From positions 1-64,000 of the forward strand of contig JAGCVI010000031.1 of assembly GCA_017962445.1 (NCBI GenBank): 64,000 bases of DNA, read 5' to 3'. The DNA comes from Bacteroidales bacterium (GTDB lineage Bacteria; Bacteroidota; Bacteroidia; Bacteroidales; P3). The notes beneath the pieces are model-generated. The model saw only the letters and a program-made list of their open reading frames with translations, was not told the origin of the DNA and made no database searches. Position numbers and translations under genes: made by a program. Positions 35,017 to 42,300 of this stretch are shown piece by piece (the first letter of the stretch is position 1; the number at the start of each line of letters is the position of its first letter).

Positions 35017-35445
35017 TTATTTGATGGTTATTCTATAATATCTTTTCCTGATGATTATCAGTCGTATAATCCACAAGGCAAAAAATGTGTCGGAGATTAT
35101 TTTGTATACGGGAGGCATATCGACAAACATCGACACAATCCAGGCAATAAGGTCAATGTCGAAAAGCAGGTTCCACAGCCGCTCGCGGTCGTGAAACTCG
35201 CACAGCACGTCATCTGTTTGCGTTATATCCACCTGCTTTGTTGATGACAGCGACAGGTCGATGCTTTTCCCTTTCTTGCCAATCGGCACTCGGCCACCGA
35301 ACTGTACACGCAGGGCGTAGCTGCCTTTCGGTGCATCAATTTGCAGATTGTCGTTCTGCAGAGTGCCTGCGTAAAGCCCGTCGAGGAACACCATGTGAGG
35401 CACCTTGGGCTCATACCAGTGACGTATGTGTCGTATGGTCAGCAT
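35017..35445 (-). CDS. Hypothetical protein with beta-rich N-terminus and C-terminal membrane anchor
   Basis: A protein of about 142 residues. The first 75 residues are beta-strand-rich, with a PEGA-like look ('MVFLDGLYAGTLQND' and 'APKGSYALRVQFGG'). A linker with 'DVLCEFHDRERLWN' follows, then one or two hydrophobic segments (about 95-135) with a basic end (RKRYYRITIK). No signal peptide is visible. The family is not recognised. The ATG at 35445 (MLTIRHI) is preferred to 35478. It precedes the cupin gene by 10 bp. Confidence 0.6.
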   Translation of the reverse strand: MLTIRHIRHWYEPKVPHMVFLDGLYAGTLQNDNLQIDAPKGSYALRVQFGGRVPIGKKGKSIDLSLSSTKQVDITQTDDVLCEFHDRERLWNLLFDIDLIAWIVSMFVDMPPVYKIISDTFFALWIIRLIIIRKRYYRITIK

Positions 35446-35611
35446 TGATTGTTCGGTTTGGAAACTAAAACGGAACAAGGTTCTATATATTGCCCTTTCT
35501 GTTTAGAAATATAGAATGCCGATATTCTTTTATTATCAATATATTAGAGCAATACTTTGTTTCGTGTGAATGAAAAATGGTCTGTTTCGCCATAATATCC
35601 GAAAAAAATGC

Positions 35612-35619
35612 TACTTTTG
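35612..35619 (+). promoter_or_regulatory. Promoter -7 box for the LicC-like nucleotidyltransferase gene
   Basis: TACTTTTG followed by CA, 22 bp before the ATG at 35642. It supports that start over an in-frame ATG at 35570 lying upstream of the promoter. Confidence 0.65.
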
Positions 35620-35641
35620 CATTCTGAAAAAAATATCAATT

Positions 35642-36373
35642 ATGAAGGCTTTGATTCTTGCTGCAGGCACGGCCTCGCGTCTGCGTCCTCTTACAAACAA
35701 TACCCCCAAATGCTTGCTTAAGATTGGCGAACGCCCTCTATTGCAACGCTCTATGGATGCCCTTGTTGCAAATGGAATTACAGAATTCTGTATCGTTACT
35801 GGATACCTGCACAATATGATTGAGGATTTTGTTCTTGAACATTATCCGTCGCTTAATGTTCAATTTATCCATAATGGTGTCTATGCGTCGACAAACAACA
35901 TCTATTCGTTGTGGCTGGCACGTCCGGTGGCCGAGGGCGAGGATGTGCTGCTTCTCGACAGCGACTTGCTTTACGATCCGGCTATCGTTGACCGCGTCCT
36001 GAAAAGCGGCGACGACAACAACCTTACGCTGATACGCCATGAGCTGAGCGAGGAGGAAATCAAGGTCATCGTAGACAATGACGGCAAGATAATGGAACTC
36101 AACAAGACCTGCTCGCCGGCCGACGCAATAGGCGAGAGCCTCGGAATAGAAAAAATGGGCAAGGCCTACACTAAGGCTCTATACGCTGAGTTGGAGAAAA
36201 TGATGAATGTCGAACATCTTGAGAATTCGTTTTACGAACTTGCCTTCGAGCGGTTGATTGCTCAAGGCCATTCATTTAGAATTGTCGATGTGACGGGTCT
36301 CTTCTCGTGTGAACTCGACACGGTCGATGATTTCGAGAATGCCAAGATGCTTATTCCGGCTGAACTATATTAG
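35642..36373 (+). CDS. LicC-like nucleotidyltransferase (probable CTP:phospho-alcohol cytidylyltransferase)
   Basis: A 243-residue enzyme of the NTP_transferase/LicC group. The N-terminal signature 'MKALILAAGTASRLRPLTNNTPKCLL'-type residues 1-26 bind the nucleotide. 'SNNIYSLW'-like (here STNNIYSLWLA), 'LLLDSDLLYDP' and 'VDTVDDF'-like (ELDTVDDFENA) are typical of phosphocholine cytidylyltransferases. It should form a CDP- (or other NDP-) activated small alcohol. The gene converges on, and overlaps by 23 nt, the UPF0104 gene of a minus-strand operon that encodes a CDP-alcohol phosphotransferase and an aminotransferase. That context suggests the product is CDP-linked and then transferred to a lipid or glycan. 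Confidence 0.82.
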   Translation: MKALILAAGTASRLRPLTNNTPKCLLKIGERPLLQRSMDALVANGITEFCIVTGYLHNMIEDFVLEHYPSLNVQFIHNGVYASTNNIYSLWLARPVAEGEDVLLLDSDLLYDPAIVDRVLKSGDDNNLTLIRHELSEEEIKVIVDNDGKIMELNKTCSPADAIGESLGIEKMGKAYTKALYAELEKMMNVEHLENSFYELAFERLIAQGHSFRIVDVTGLFSCELDTVDDFENAKMLIPAELY

Positions 36374-37439
36374 TCGCTGCTTCTATCTCGTGTGACGATT
36401 TCTTTGGGTCGATTTTCATCAGAATCAGACCTATAAGTATCCACAATATTTCGCGGACTCTGCAAATTATGCAGACAAACATGCCGAAGAAGTCCTTCAG
36501 GCCAAGCAATGCTATTGACAGGACAAAACCGCCTTCCTGCACTCCAAGCTGCATGGGAAGGAAACCAATGATGTTGGCGCACAGTGTTGTGATTGCCAGA
36601 ATCAGCACCGATTCAAGGAATGTAAGTAGCAATCCGGCGGTGCCGCCTCCGTTGTCGAGATTGAACAGCAGAAGCATGAACATTATTTCAAGGCTTTGCA
36701 CCACACGCGAAATAAATTCCATGAAGAGACTGTAGTAGAACGATTTCTTGTTGTGTTTGTGTAGCGCGGCAATCTGGTTGTCGATGTTGTGCAATGCATT
36801 GCCGTTTCTTTTAAGGAAACGCATACCCCATCTTTTCAGTCCCGGAAGTTTGCAGAGGAATCTTATTAGTTTGTAGGCCATTCCGTTGCGGTAGCCCCTC
36901 GAGAACAGATATATTGCCAAGAGGCAGACCGCGGCGGTCAGACCTAACAGTATATCTATTGCAATTGTGAATGGGACATGTCCGTTCAATGCAAGCCCTA
37001 TATAAATGAATATGGATGTGAACCAGAAAAGAAAGTGTGCCAAGAAGTGCATCATCACGTAGAGCATCACGGACGATGTGGCCTGCTGGTTGCCGATGTT
37101 TTTGGAAAGCTCCATGATGCGGTAGGGCTCTCCCCCAAGACCTCCTACGGGTGTGGCATAGTTGAGAGCATATCCTGAAATGGTAAGCTTGTATATTCGC
37201 AGGAAACTCACACATTTCCTGTCACCGGTGGTGCTACGTATAATACTGAGCCACGACAGGGCGTTGAAGCCGTATATAATAATCCAGATACCTATGATGG
37301 GAATCAGCCACAGGCCTGCTCTGCAGATGTGTTGCCAGAGCTCTACGAAGCTGACATCGAAAGTGAACAGCATCACCACAACGGCGACAACACCGATGAT
37401 GAAGAACAAGTTGGTGACTTTCTTTTTAGTCCACTTCAT
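36351..37439 (-). CDS. UPF0104 / lysylphosphatidylglycerol-synthetase-like membrane protein
   Basis: A 362-residue membrane protein with about eight helices. 'TPVGGLGGEPYRIMELSKN' (about residue 95) and 'LPMQLGVQEGGFVLSIALLG' (about 295) are hallmarks of the LPG_synthase_TM/UPF0104 family, which includes lipid flippases and lipid-linked group exporters. There is no catalytic tRNA-dependent domain. It is the last gene of the operon that begins with the aminotransferase, 16 bp after the CDP-alcohol phosphotransferase gene, and may flip the product lipid. Its 3' end overlaps that of the LicC-like gene by 23 nt. Confidence 0.88.
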   Translation of the reverse strand: MKWTKKKVTNLFFIIGVVAVVVMLFTFDVSFVELWQHICRAGLWLIPIIGIWIIIYGFNALSWLSIIRSTTGDRKCVSFLRIYKLTISGYALNYATPVGGLGGEPYRIMELSKNIGNQQATSSVMLYVMMHFLAHFLFWFTSIFIYIGLALNGHVPFTIAIDILLGLTAAVCLLAIYLFSRGYRNGMAYKLIRFLCKLPGLKRWGMRFLKRNGNALHNIDNQIAALHKHNKKSFYYSLFMEFISRVVQSLEIMFMLLLFNLDNGGGTAGLLLTFLESVLILAITTLCANIIGFLPMQLGVQEGGFVLSIALLGLKDFFGMFVCIICRVREILWILIGLILMKIDPKKSSHEIEAATNIVQPE

Positions 37440-37455
37440 AGGGTAGGGGAATACT

Positions 37456-38442
37456 CTATTTTTCTAATCCGTCGGCTATCTCGGCACAGAAGGACTCGTG
37501 GCGGCGTATCACACAGCGTTCAATCAATGTCATGGCAATGATCTCGAACAGGAATGCCATCACGGGAACGTCGAGTAGGCAGAATAGGAACATGTAAGCT
37601 GAACGGAAGTTGAATGTAAGCAGTCCGTTGTATTTCATCAGCGGCAGTGAGTGCTTGCGGAAGTCTTCGCGCACCGAAGCAGGGATGTTCTCGGTATCGC
37701 CGTATTTCTTGCGGAGCAGAGCCATCATCCTCTGGAACTGCGGTGTTTTCTTCTCCTGCAGCTTGGTATAGGCTACGTATGATTTTTGGAAAGTGCGTTC
37801 AAGCTTGCTGGCATCGGCAGGCAGATTGTCGTAAATCTCCTGCTGCTGCACGGAGTTGTCCAGTTCGCTGCCCTTCTCGCCTTTGAGGAAGAAGAGGTGG
37901 CACTGGATATAATAGTCGGCCGTGCGTTGCTGTCCGGCAAGGCAGATGGCACCAGACACAAATGCGAGCAGGAACACTATGATGGTTGCAATGGTTGTCG
38001 CCTCGGGTGTGTTGTAGATGCCCAACAGGTCGAACTCTATGTCGTGGTTCCAGTAGAAACGATACACCAATGCCGCGTAGATGGGTATGTACCATGCATA
38101 TCCGGCAAGACCGTCGAGTATGCGACCCAGTTTACTTTTCTTGCCGGTCATACGCGCCAGCTGCCCGTCGGTGCAGTCGAAAATGTCTGCAAGCATCAGA
38201 AGCAGGATTCCGATGATATTGTATATCAGGCCTTCGCCACCTTCGTAGTGGAAACAGCCGTGGGCAAAGAAGATGCAGCTGGCTGCGCCGATAAACATCG
38301 ACATGATGGTCACCGTGTTTGGATGCACTCCAAGGCGCGCGAAGAGTTTTGCCCACAGGTAGCAGAACGGGCGTATCACATGATAGTCAAGCCAATCCTC
38401 TGTTTCAGAAGATTTCAATGTCGATGCGACTTCTTCTTTCAT
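37456..38442 (-). CDS. CDP-alcohol phosphotransferase family protein with altered active-site motif
   Basis: A 328-residue membrane enzyme homologue. The family motif D-x2-D-G-x2-A-R-x8-G-x3-D-x3-D is present near residue 90-115 as 'DCTDGQLARMTGKKSKLGR' followed by 'ILDGLAG'. The final position is Gly, coded GGA, instead of Asp. That Asp is the proposed general base in characterised members. About six membrane helices flank a polar cytoplasmic insert (about 185-270) that makes it longer than most PgsA-like proteins. It lies between the aminotransferase and UPF0104 genes. Either the enzyme uses another base or it has a modified role. Confidence 0.85.
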   Translation of the reverse strand: MKEEVASTLKSSETEDWLDYHVIRPFCYLWAKLFARLGVHPNTVTIMSMFIGAASCIFFAHGCFHYEGGEGLIYNIIGILLLMLADIFDCTDGQLARMTGKKSKLGRILDGLAGYAWYIPIYAALVYRFYWNHDIEFDLLGIYNTPEATTIATIIVFLLAFVSGAICLAGQQRTADYYIQCHLFFLKGEKGSELDNSVQQQEIYDNLPADASKLERTFQKSYVAYTKLQEKKTPQFQRMMALLRKKYGDTENIPASVREDFRKHSLPLMKYNGLLTFNFRSAYMFLFCLLDVPVMAFLFEIIAMTLIERCVIRRHESFCAEIADGLEK

Positions 38443-38462
38443 TTGTTGTTTGCTTTAAATGA

Positions 38463-39506
38463 TTATTTCTTGGAGTCGTTGTAGACCTTAAGAATGGTGT
38501 CGCATACAGCCTGTGTCTGCTCTTTTCGGCCAAGGGTTATGCGGATGCAAGACTCGAGACCCTTGTCGCTCATGAACTTGATTTTATAGTCTTGGGCGGC
38601 GATGGCCTTCTGCAGCTGCTCCTTGATTTCCAAGGGGTACTTGATGAGGATGAAGTTGGCCACCGACTTGTATACCTTGAAGCCTGGCAGGTCGCCGAGT
38701 TCTTTCTTGTAAAGTTTGCGACCCCAGTCCATCTCGTCAGCAACACGGCGGTAGTGTTCGTCGCTTTCAAGTGCGGCCAGACCAACGGCTTCCGAGAAAC
38801 GATTGTAGCCGAGATACTTGTTGATGTAGCTGATGAACTGGTCGTGGCCCTTGCCGATGAAGCCGAAGCCAAGTCGGAGACCCGGTAGGCCGTAGAATTT
38901 CGACAAAGTGCGCGAAATGATAAGGTTCTGGTATTTGTTGACGAGCGGAGCAATATAGTCTGTGTCAGAGGTGATAAAGCTTGCGTAAGCCTCGTCGATA
39001 AGCACCATCGTGTCGGATGGGATGTTCTCCATGATTTCACCAATCTCTTCAGGAGTCAGGCTATTGCCGGTCGGGTTGTTAGGAGAAGCCAAAAGCAGCA
39101 TGCGTGGATGTACACGGTTTGTGTATTCAATCACCTCTTTGACATCGTAGGCAAAGGTGTCGCCGACTTCGTGGAGTGGGTACATCTGGAACTCGCCGCC
39201 GCATTCGCCGGCGATGCGGTTGTAGTACCACCACGAGAACTCCGGAATCAGAATGGTCTTCAGGTCGCTGTTCATCAAGAAATAGTGAACGGCGTTCTTC
39301 AGAATGTCTTCGCCGCCGTAGCCCAGAAGCACCTGCTCTTCAGGTACACCGTACAGTTCGCTCAGGCGTACCGAGATTACGCTTTTCTTTCCCTGATCGT
39401 AAATTCTGGTGTAGAAACAGAGATCCTTGGGATTGAAGTTTTTGATTGCATCAAGCACTTTCTGGCTTGGCTCGAAGTTGAATTCGTTTCTGTCAAGATA
39501 ATTCAT
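38463..39506 (-). CDS. HisC-like class I/II aminotransferase
   Basis: A 347-residue PLP enzyme of fold type I resembling histidinol-phosphate aminotransferase and threonine-phosphate decarboxylase. Motifs are 'LGYGGEDILKNAV', 'ASPNNPTGNSLTPEE' (PLP and substrate loop), 'VLIDEAYASF' and 'IISRTLSKFYGLPGLRLGFGF' with the PLP Lys, plus 'IRITLG' near the end. No other his genes are nearby. It heads the operon with the CDP-alcohol phosphotransferase and UPF0104 genes, so a role in making an amino-alcohol phosphate head group is more likely than histidine synthesis. Decarboxylation of a phospho-amino acid is a fair alternative. Confidence 0.85.
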   Translation of the reverse strand: MNYLDRNEFNFEPSQKVLDAIKNFNPKDLCFYTRIYDQGKKSVISVRLSELYGVPEEQVLLGYGGEDILKNAVHYFLMNSDLKTILIPEFSWWYYNRIAGECGGEFQMYPLHEVGDTFAYDVKEVIEYTNRVHPRMLLLASPNNPTGNSLTPEEIGEIMENIPSDTMVLIDEAYASFITSDTDYIAPLVNKYQNLIISRTLSKFYGLPGLRLGFGFIGKGHDQFISYINKYLGYNRFSEAVGLAALESDEHYRRVADEMDWGRKLYKKELGDLPGFKVYKSVANFILIKYPLEIKEQLQKAIAAQDYKIKFMSDKGLESCIRITLGRKEQTQAVCDTILKVYNDSKK

Positions 39507-39762
39507 ATTGTCTAGAGATTTCTTATTCTTTATATAATTATTTTTTTATTTAGCATGTTGTAACACTGCATTTGTAGTGTAGTGTTGCCTTTGTTTCAAA
39601 TTTGCAAAAATACTACTTTTCTCGCTATAGAACAGGCATCTCTGTTAAATTAACATATTTTTAACAGAATTTTAACTTTTTTGTACTAGGCTCAGAAACA
39701 CGGATTGGGAATGAAAAAACATTTTTTTCTGTTGTAAATCCAGTAGAGTGAAAAAAAATATA
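39507..39762. other. Divergent intergenic region, AT-rich
   Basis: It separates the aminotransferase operon (minus) from tRNA-Ser (plus). It contains the minus-strand -7 box at 39605 and an imperfect inverted repeat (AACACTGCA...GTGTAGTGTT, about 39563-39587) in the leader of the aminotransferase operon. No gene was seen. Confidence 0.5.
39605..39612 (-). promoter_or_regulatory. Promoter -7 box for the aminotransferase operon
   Basis: Minus-strand TATTTTTG followed by CAAA, leaving a leader of about 98 nt before the ATG at 39506. Confidence 0.65.
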
Positions 39763-39770
39763 TATCTTTG
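39763..39770 (+). promoter_or_regulatory. Promoter -7 box for tRNA-Ser
   Basis: TATCTTTG followed by CA, about 68 bp before the mature tRNA. Confidence 0.6.
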
Positions 39771-39838
39771 CAAACTCAAAATCGCCAGTTTGTCGAAGTA
39801 TTTTTCATGACAGGCGATTGAAAGACAGTAAGATGACC

Positions 39839-39923
39839 GGAAAGATGGCAGAGCGGTCGAATGCGGCGGTCTTGAAAACCGTTGACCTTCACGGGTCCGG
39901 GGGTTCGAATCCCTCTCTTTCCG
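39839..39923 (+). tRNA. tRNA-Ser (TGA)
   Basis: An 85-nt class II tRNA. The acceptor GGAAAGA pairs with TCTTTCC, and the anticodon loop CTTGAAA has anticodon TGA. A long variable arm (TTGACCTTCACGGGTC region) and the T-arm GGTTCGAATCC are present. The discriminator is G and CCA is not encoded. Confidence 0.95.
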
Positions 39924-39933
39924 CTGAAAAATT

Positions 39934-39965
39934 AAGCCACAAGATGAGCTCTTGTGGCTTTTGTT
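39934..39965 (+). terminator. Intrinsic terminator of tRNA-Ser
   Basis: A perfect 11-bp stem AAGCCACAAGA/TCTTGTGGCTT with a 5-nt loop is followed by a T-rich tract. Confidence 0.88.
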
Positions 39966-39970
39966 ATGTA

Positions 39971-40002
39971 ACACAATAAATTGTGTAACGTTTCGTTTAC
40001 AA
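39971..40002. promoter_or_regulatory. Possible operator upstream of galM-galK
   Basis: Two neighbouring dyads overlap: ACACAA-TAAA-TTGTGT (39971-39986) and the near-palindrome TTGTGTAACG...CGTTTACAA (39981-40002). The location, about 45-75 bp before galM, suits a sugar-responsive repressor site. No regulator gene is adjacent. Confidence 0.35.
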
Positions 40003-40048
40003 TAAAAGTGTTGTTTTCTTAGACTATAGCTAATTGACGATATTTGTT

Positions 40049-41101
40049 ATGTATAAAGATGTATGTTATCGAGACAAGCTTGTGCGGCTATATATGTTGC
40101 ACAACAACAACGGAATGGAGGTTGACATTACCAATTTTGGAGCAAGAATTGTTGCTTTGAAAGTCCCTGATAGCAATTGCGTCATTCGCGACGTGGTACA
40201 AGGATTCGACACATTGGATGATTATTTCCCGGAAAACCACCTTTCTGACTTTGGTGCAGTCATTGGACGCTATGCCAACCGTATCGCCAATGGACGTATA
40301 GTCGTTGATGGCATAGAATATCAGCTCCCACAAAACAACGGTCCCAACTGTCTGCATGGAGGCCCTCTCGGGTGGCAATATGCTGTGTATGAGGTGCTGG
40401 AACATACAGACAATACAATTTCCATGTCTATGGTCAGTCCTGACGGTGACAACGGCTTCCCGGGCACGGTGCATGTCTCGGTCAAGTATAGCCTTGACGA
40501 TGACAACAATCTGCGAATTGATTATTCGGCCACTTCCGATGCCCCGACGGTGATAAACATGACAAACCATAGCTATTTCAACCTGAACGGTGATGGCTGC
40601 AGCAGTATACACAACCATCTGCTATGGATTGATGCCGACAAATACACGCCTGTTGATTTCACTATGATTCCTTTGGAGAGTCATTGTCTTGTTGATGGTA
40701 CTCCCATGGATTTCCGTGTGTCCAAACCTGTCGGACGCGACATCGATAGTGATTATGAACAGCTTCGCTTGGGTAAGGGCTACGACCACAACTGGGTGCT
40801 GAACACATGCGGCAGCCTCGAACGGCCTTGCGCACGGTTGGAAAGTCCTATATCTGGAATTGTGATGGAGGTGTATACTACTTCGCCGGGAATGCAGGTC
40901 TATACTGGCAATTTTCTTGACGGTGTTGTAGGAAAGAATGGGACTTCGTACCTATGTCGCAGTGCCATCTGTCTCGAAACCCAGCAATATCCGGATTCTC
41001 CGAATCGTCAGTGGCCGGAATCAACAGGCCGCCTATCGCCAGAAAAGCCTTTTTACAGCACAACGATTTATAAATTCAATAGAAAAACTCACGGGCAATG
41101 A
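40049..41101 (+). CDS. galM: Aldose 1-epimerase (galactose mutarotase)
   Basis: A 350-residue beta-sandwich enzyme interconverting alpha- and beta-galactose. Motifs are 'ITNFGARIVALKVPD', 'GRYANRIANGRIVVDGIEY', 'LHGGPLGWQ' with the active-site His, 'NMTNHSYFNL' with the second His, and 'CLETQQYPDSPN' with the catalytic Glu. The ATG at 40049 is preferred to a TTG at 40034. Its stop overlaps the galK start (ATGA). There is no signal peptide, so it is cytoplasmic and works with galK. Confidence 0.94.
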   Translation: MYKDVCYRDKLVRLYMLHNNNGMEVDITNFGARIVALKVPDSNCVIRDVVQGFDTLDDYFPENHLSDFGAVIGRYANRIANGRIVVDGIEYQLPQNNGPNCLHGGPLGWQYAVYEVLEHTDNTISMSMVSPDGDNGFPGTVHVSVKYSLDDDNNLRIDYSATSDAPTVINMTNHSYFNLNGDGCSSIHNHLLWIDADKYTPVDFTMIPLESHCLVDGTPMDFRVSKPVGRDIDSDYEQLRLGKGYDHNWVLNTCGSLERPCARLESPISGIVMEVYTTSPGMQVYTGNFLDGVVGKNGTSYLCRSAICLETQQYPDSPNRQWPESTGRLSPEKPFYSTTIYKFNRKTHGQ

Positions 41102-42237
41102 TAAAAATCACATCATTAAAAGAAGAATTCTGCAACCGTTTTGGATGCGACGGCTTTGTGTATGCTGCACCAGGGCGTATCAATCTTATCGGTGAACATA
41201 CCGACTACAACGGCGGTTTCGTACTGCCTGGAGCAGTGGAGCAGTCCATAGTGGCTGTGATAAAACCCAACGGCTCCAAGCGTGTCAACGCCTATGCCTG
41301 CGACATGCAGATGCAGTATGGTTTTGACATAGATGACCCCACAGGTCCGGAACCTGTACATGCGCGTTATGTCTATGGCGTTGTGAGGGAAATGATGTCT
41401 GCTGGAGTCAAGGTAGAGGGCTTTGATGTTGTATATGGCGGCGATGTCCCACTCGGTGCCGGCATGAGCTCTTCGGCCGCTTTGGAGTGCTGTTTTGCAA
41501 TGGCAATGAATGAAATCTTCAAAGGTGGTCTTGACAGGATGACTTTGGCTCGGATTGGCCAGGCAACGGAACATAAATACATTGGTGTTAAGTGTGGCAT
41601 TATGGATCAGTTCGCCTCGATGCATGGCCGCAGGGGCGCATTGATGCGTCTGGACTGCCGTAACGGTGAGTTTGAATATTTCCCTTGGAAGCCTGTCGGC
41701 TATCGTCTGGTGCTTGTGAACAGTTGTGTGAAACATGAACTGGTGGGCTCGCCATACAACGAGCGTCGCGAAAGCTGTGAACGTGTAGCGGAATTGGCTG
41801 GTGTAGAGACTCTGCGCGACTGCACATGGGAACAGCTCGACGCCTTAAAGCTGCGACTGAGCGAAACTGATTATCGACGTGCACGCTATGTGCTTGGTGA
41901 GGCCGACCGTGTACGTAATGTCTGCGATGCGATGCAGTGCGGCGATTTTGAAGCTATAGGTGAACAAATGTATTTGACCCATGAAGGACTCAGCAAGGAC
42001 TACGAAGTCAGCTGCGACGAAATAGATTTCCTTGTAGAGGTGGCCCGTCAATGCGGTGTTACTGGCAGTCGCATTATGGGCGGCGGCTTCGGCGGATGCA
42101 CGGTCAACCTTGTAAAGGATGAGATGTATGACAATTTCGTATCGACTGCTGTTCAGGCTTATAAAACGCGTTTTGGAATAGACTGCACCATTATCCCTGT
42201 CGTTATTGGCGACGGTGCGCGCAGGATTTTGGACTGA
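41098..42237 (+). CDS. galK: Galactokinase
   Basis: A 379-residue GHMP kinase phosphorylating galactose at C1 (Leloir pathway). 'APGRINLIGEHTDYNGGFVLP' is the galactokinase signature, 'PLGAGMSSSAALE' the ATP loop, 'GIMDQFASMHG' contains the catalytic Asp, and 'RIMGGGFGGCTVNL' is the third motif. It overlaps galM by 4 nt. galT and galE are not in this window. Confidence 0.96.
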   Translation: MIKITSLKEEFCNRFGCDGFVYAAPGRINLIGEHTDYNGGFVLPGAVEQSIVAVIKPNGSKRVNAYACDMQMQYGFDIDDPTGPEPVHARYVYGVVREMMSAGVKVEGFDVVYGGDVPLGAGMSSSAALECCFAMAMNEIFKGGLDRMTLARIGQATEHKYIGVKCGIMDQFASMHGRRGALMRLDCRNGEFEYFPWKPVGYRLVLVNSCVKHELVGSPYNERRESCERVAELAGVETLRDCTWEQLDALKLRLSETDYRRARYVLGEADRVRNVCDAMQCGDFEAIGEQMYLTHEGLSKDYEVSCDEIDFLVEVARQCGVTGSRIMGGGFGGCTVNLVKDEMYDNFVSTAVQAYKTRFGIDCTIIPVVIGDGARRILD

Positions 42238-42300
42238 TTTTTATAGATAATGCAATAAAAATATTTCGATAGACGTTTAATCTTTTTTAATCGTCATCTT

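Noticed and set aside
38463..39506. Histidine biosynthesis gene hisC
   Set aside because: The family fits, but no other his genes are near, and the operon partners point to head-group synthesis; no gene symbol was given.
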